A stretch of 64,000 nt of DNA from assembly GCA_030427635.1 (NCBI GenBank), contig JAUIBA010000013.1, positions 36,942 to 100,941 on the forward strand. Reading direction: 5' to 3'. The notes beneath the pieces were generated by a model. It did no database searches. It had not been told where the DNA came from and was given only the letters and a program-made list of their open reading frames with translations. The translations under genes and the position numbers were made by a program. Position 1 is the stretch's first letter; each line of letters starts with the position of its first letter. This stretch comes from Bacteroidia bacterium. GTDB taxonomy: Bacteria > Bacteroidota > Bacteroidia > Chitinophagales > Chitinophagaceae. This document shows positions 62,885 through 64,000 of the stretch, piece after piece.

Positions 62885-63758
62885 TATATGTTTCATAACG
62901 CCCCTGGTAAGTACGTAATACATGGTCTATCCGGTATGAGCTAAGACCCGTAATTTCTTTCATTGACATGGCAATTTTTTCATCATGCGCTTCAAATGAG
63001 ACTCCATAATGTGACGCATTACCTGCACTTACGTAGTACACCTTTTCATTTGCAATGTCCTTCCATGCATAAAAGCCCTTGTCTATAGTGCTTATTCCCT
63101 CATTGCTTATTACCAGCAATGGCTTGCCATGCAACCTGTATCTTTTATAAGTCATCGATGATAGAAAAATACCGGAAGCAAAAAGAATACCCGCAATCAG
63201 CCATTCTGCCTCTGCAATAAATGTTATCGTAACAGCTATACTAACAAGCGTAAATAATAAATAAGCAAAACTCAATACAGGAGAGTAAGAATATACGGTT
63301 TCAAAAGGGATATCGGGGTCGTCAATAAAAACATCAGGCTTCCCGAATTTATACGCTATCTCCTCTATCTGTTGTTTTTGTCCCGCACTCACAATTTCTA
63401 ATCTCCATAAGAAACTGTCATCCTTTGGATAAAACTGAGCAAGTACAGCACGACTCTTTAACTCATGGACATTCCGGACATTTGAAAACGCCCAGATACG
63501 CCAACGCGGCAGCATTAAAAAGTAGTAGATAATACTTAGAACCGGCGGAACAATCAGTGTCACAACAGTAACGACAACATTTACCCATATTATGTCTCCG
63601 GCCATTAGCCCCAAAAAGATGCAGGAAAACAGACCCACGCCACCCAATAAAATAAGTACGGGCATCCAGAACAGTAGCCATCTGCCTTTCCTGATAGCGG
63701 CATCAACAGTCGTATCCATGTGATATGATAAAACTACTGAAAGTTCAGGTATCGTCAT
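62865..63758 (-). CDS. Membrane protein with C-terminal PH-like domain, hypothetical
   Basis: This 297-residue protein has four hydrophobic segments in two pairs (residues about 28-50 and 58-82, then 160-178 and 184-202). A soluble segment (FYPKDDSFLWRLEIVS) lies between the pairs and a C-terminal beta-rich domain (PLLVISNEGISTIDKGFYAWKDI...) resembles bacterial PH-like domains. No catalytic motif is visible. The start ATG is at 63756-63758; a second ATG 13 codons later is possible. Its last codons overlap the RND terminator. Function unknown. Confidence 0.65.
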   Translation of the reverse strand: MTIPELSVVLSYHMDTTVDAAIRKGRWLLFWMPVLILLGGVGLFSCIFLGLMAGDIIWVNVVVTVVTLIVPPVLSIIYYFLMLPRWRIWAFSNVRNVHELKSRAVLAQFYPKDDSFLWRLEIVSAGQKQQIEEIAYKFGKPDVFIDDPDIPFETVYSYSPVLSFAYLLFTLVSIAVTITFIAEAEWLIAGILFASGIFLSSMTYKRYRLHGKPLLVISNEGISTIDKGFYAWKDIANEKVYYVSAGNASHYGVSFEAHDEKIAMSMKEITGLSSYRIDHVLRTYQGRYETYIKTGSR

Positions 63759-63844
63759 TCAATGCTTAGCTCAGAGCGTTCATGGGTACATGATGTTACC
63801 TTCTTCCTTTTCAGACTGGCTAACATTTATGCCTGATATATCAC

Positions 63845-63899
63845 TTCCCCCAAGTATTCCGCTTGACCACTAAAGGATCAAGCGAAAAAGTTGGGGGAA
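63845..63899. repeat. Nested inverted repeat, possible insertion-sequence end
   Basis: TTCCCCCAA (63845-63853) pairs with TTGGGGGAA (63891-63899), and inside them GCTTGA (63861-63866) pairs with TCAAGC (63878-63883). The structure lies 35 bases before a transposase-like start and may be the IS terminus or a leader hairpin. Confidence 0.5.
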
Positions 63900-63934
63900 T
63901 GATGTAATAGTTTGTTTTTTTGTGTTCAGACGAG

Positions 63935-64000
63935 ATGAGCATACAAGACAACTATACGGCGCTGGTGTCGCTGTTATTACCGGAAGGGACCTTAGCGTAT
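63935..64000 (+). CDS. Start of a transposase-like gene (partial, ISAon1-type N-terminal region)
   Basis: The last 22 codons of the window begin with ATG and read MSIQDNYTALVSLLLPEG then TLAY. The LLPEGxLxYF-like beginning is typical of the short N-terminal-region protein of ISAon1-type elements common in Bacteroidota, in which the catalytic part is a second frame. Only 22 residues are visible, so the call rests on this resemblance and on the inverted repeat just upstream. It could also be an unrelated gene. Confidence 0.45.
   Translation, partial: MSIQDNYTALVSLLLPEGTLAY

Noticed and set aside
1..64000. CRISPR array, tRNA or rRNA genes, prophage or toxin-antitoxin system
   Set aside because: No regularly spaced repeats, tRNA-like T-loops in intergenic gaps, phage structural genes or paired toxin-antitoxin genes were recognised on reading the window; a tRNA or covariance scan was not possible here.

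Overview
The window is a chromosomal segment of a Bacteroidota bacterium, most likely of the order Chitinophagales. I infer this from several things: promoter boxes of the TAnnTTTG type, a secreted NHL-repeat protein with a type IX secretion (T9SS) C-terminal tail, a BatB/BatC pair, a bacillithiol-type YtxJ, the exbB-exbD-exbD-tonB layout, and a long alanine/threonine tail on L17. No tRNA, rRNA, CRISPR array or prophage was recognised. A possible insertion-sequence end lies at the extreme right edge.

Layout. Bases 1-4307 (minus) hold the start of the S10 ribosomal operon, rpsJ-rplC-rplD-rplW-rplB-rpsS-rplV-rpsC, with rpsC cut by the window edge. Bases 4.6-19.2 kb are a mixed block: a T9SS cargo protein, a membrane glycosyltransferase-like protein, PaaE-type reductase, two outer-membrane barrel proteins, phosphatidylserine decarboxylase, small secreted proteins, a methyltransferase, YtxJ, a MATE exporter, IspH, MsrA and a SRPBCC protein. 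Bases 19.2-28.8 kb carry aspS, batB-batC, ogt, paaABC, a polyprenyl diphosphate synthase and an OmpA-like protein. Bases 28.9-32.9 kb (minus) hold the alpha-type block infA-rpmJ-rpsM-rpsK-rpsD-rpoA-rplQ, separated from the S10 block by about 24.6 kb.

Bases 33.5-39.3 kb contain a conserved hypothetical, a membrane-bound nucleotide-sugar dehydratase, an AlkD-like repair protein, a minus-strand cluster of a COQ4-like protein, a small membrane protein and a DUF2236/MpaB-type oxygenase, and inorganic pyrophosphatase. Bases 39.7-42.8 kb are the TonB energising operon. Bases 43-48.9 kb hold a GNAT enzyme, a small lipoprotein, an OmpH/Skp-like protein, an amino-acid permease overlapping a heptose-phosphate kinase, a TauE-type permease and a cardiolipin synthase-like enzyme.

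The most striking locus is 48.96-52.43 kb: an ECF sigma factor followed by a 947-residue protein. That protein joins a short cytoplasmic anti-sigma-like segment, one inner-membrane helix, about 640 residues of low-complexity linker and an outer-membrane beta-barrel. This is the architecture of a dual-membrane-spanning anti-sigma factor, which could pass outer-membrane state directly to transcription. To its right lie thioredoxin, a 37-residue membrane peptide gene, a multi-PAS orphan histidine kinase, and a TetR-TolC-adaptor-RND efflux operon. Two matching palindromes, one in the tetR promoter and one abutting the tolC start, are good candidates for the TetR operators.
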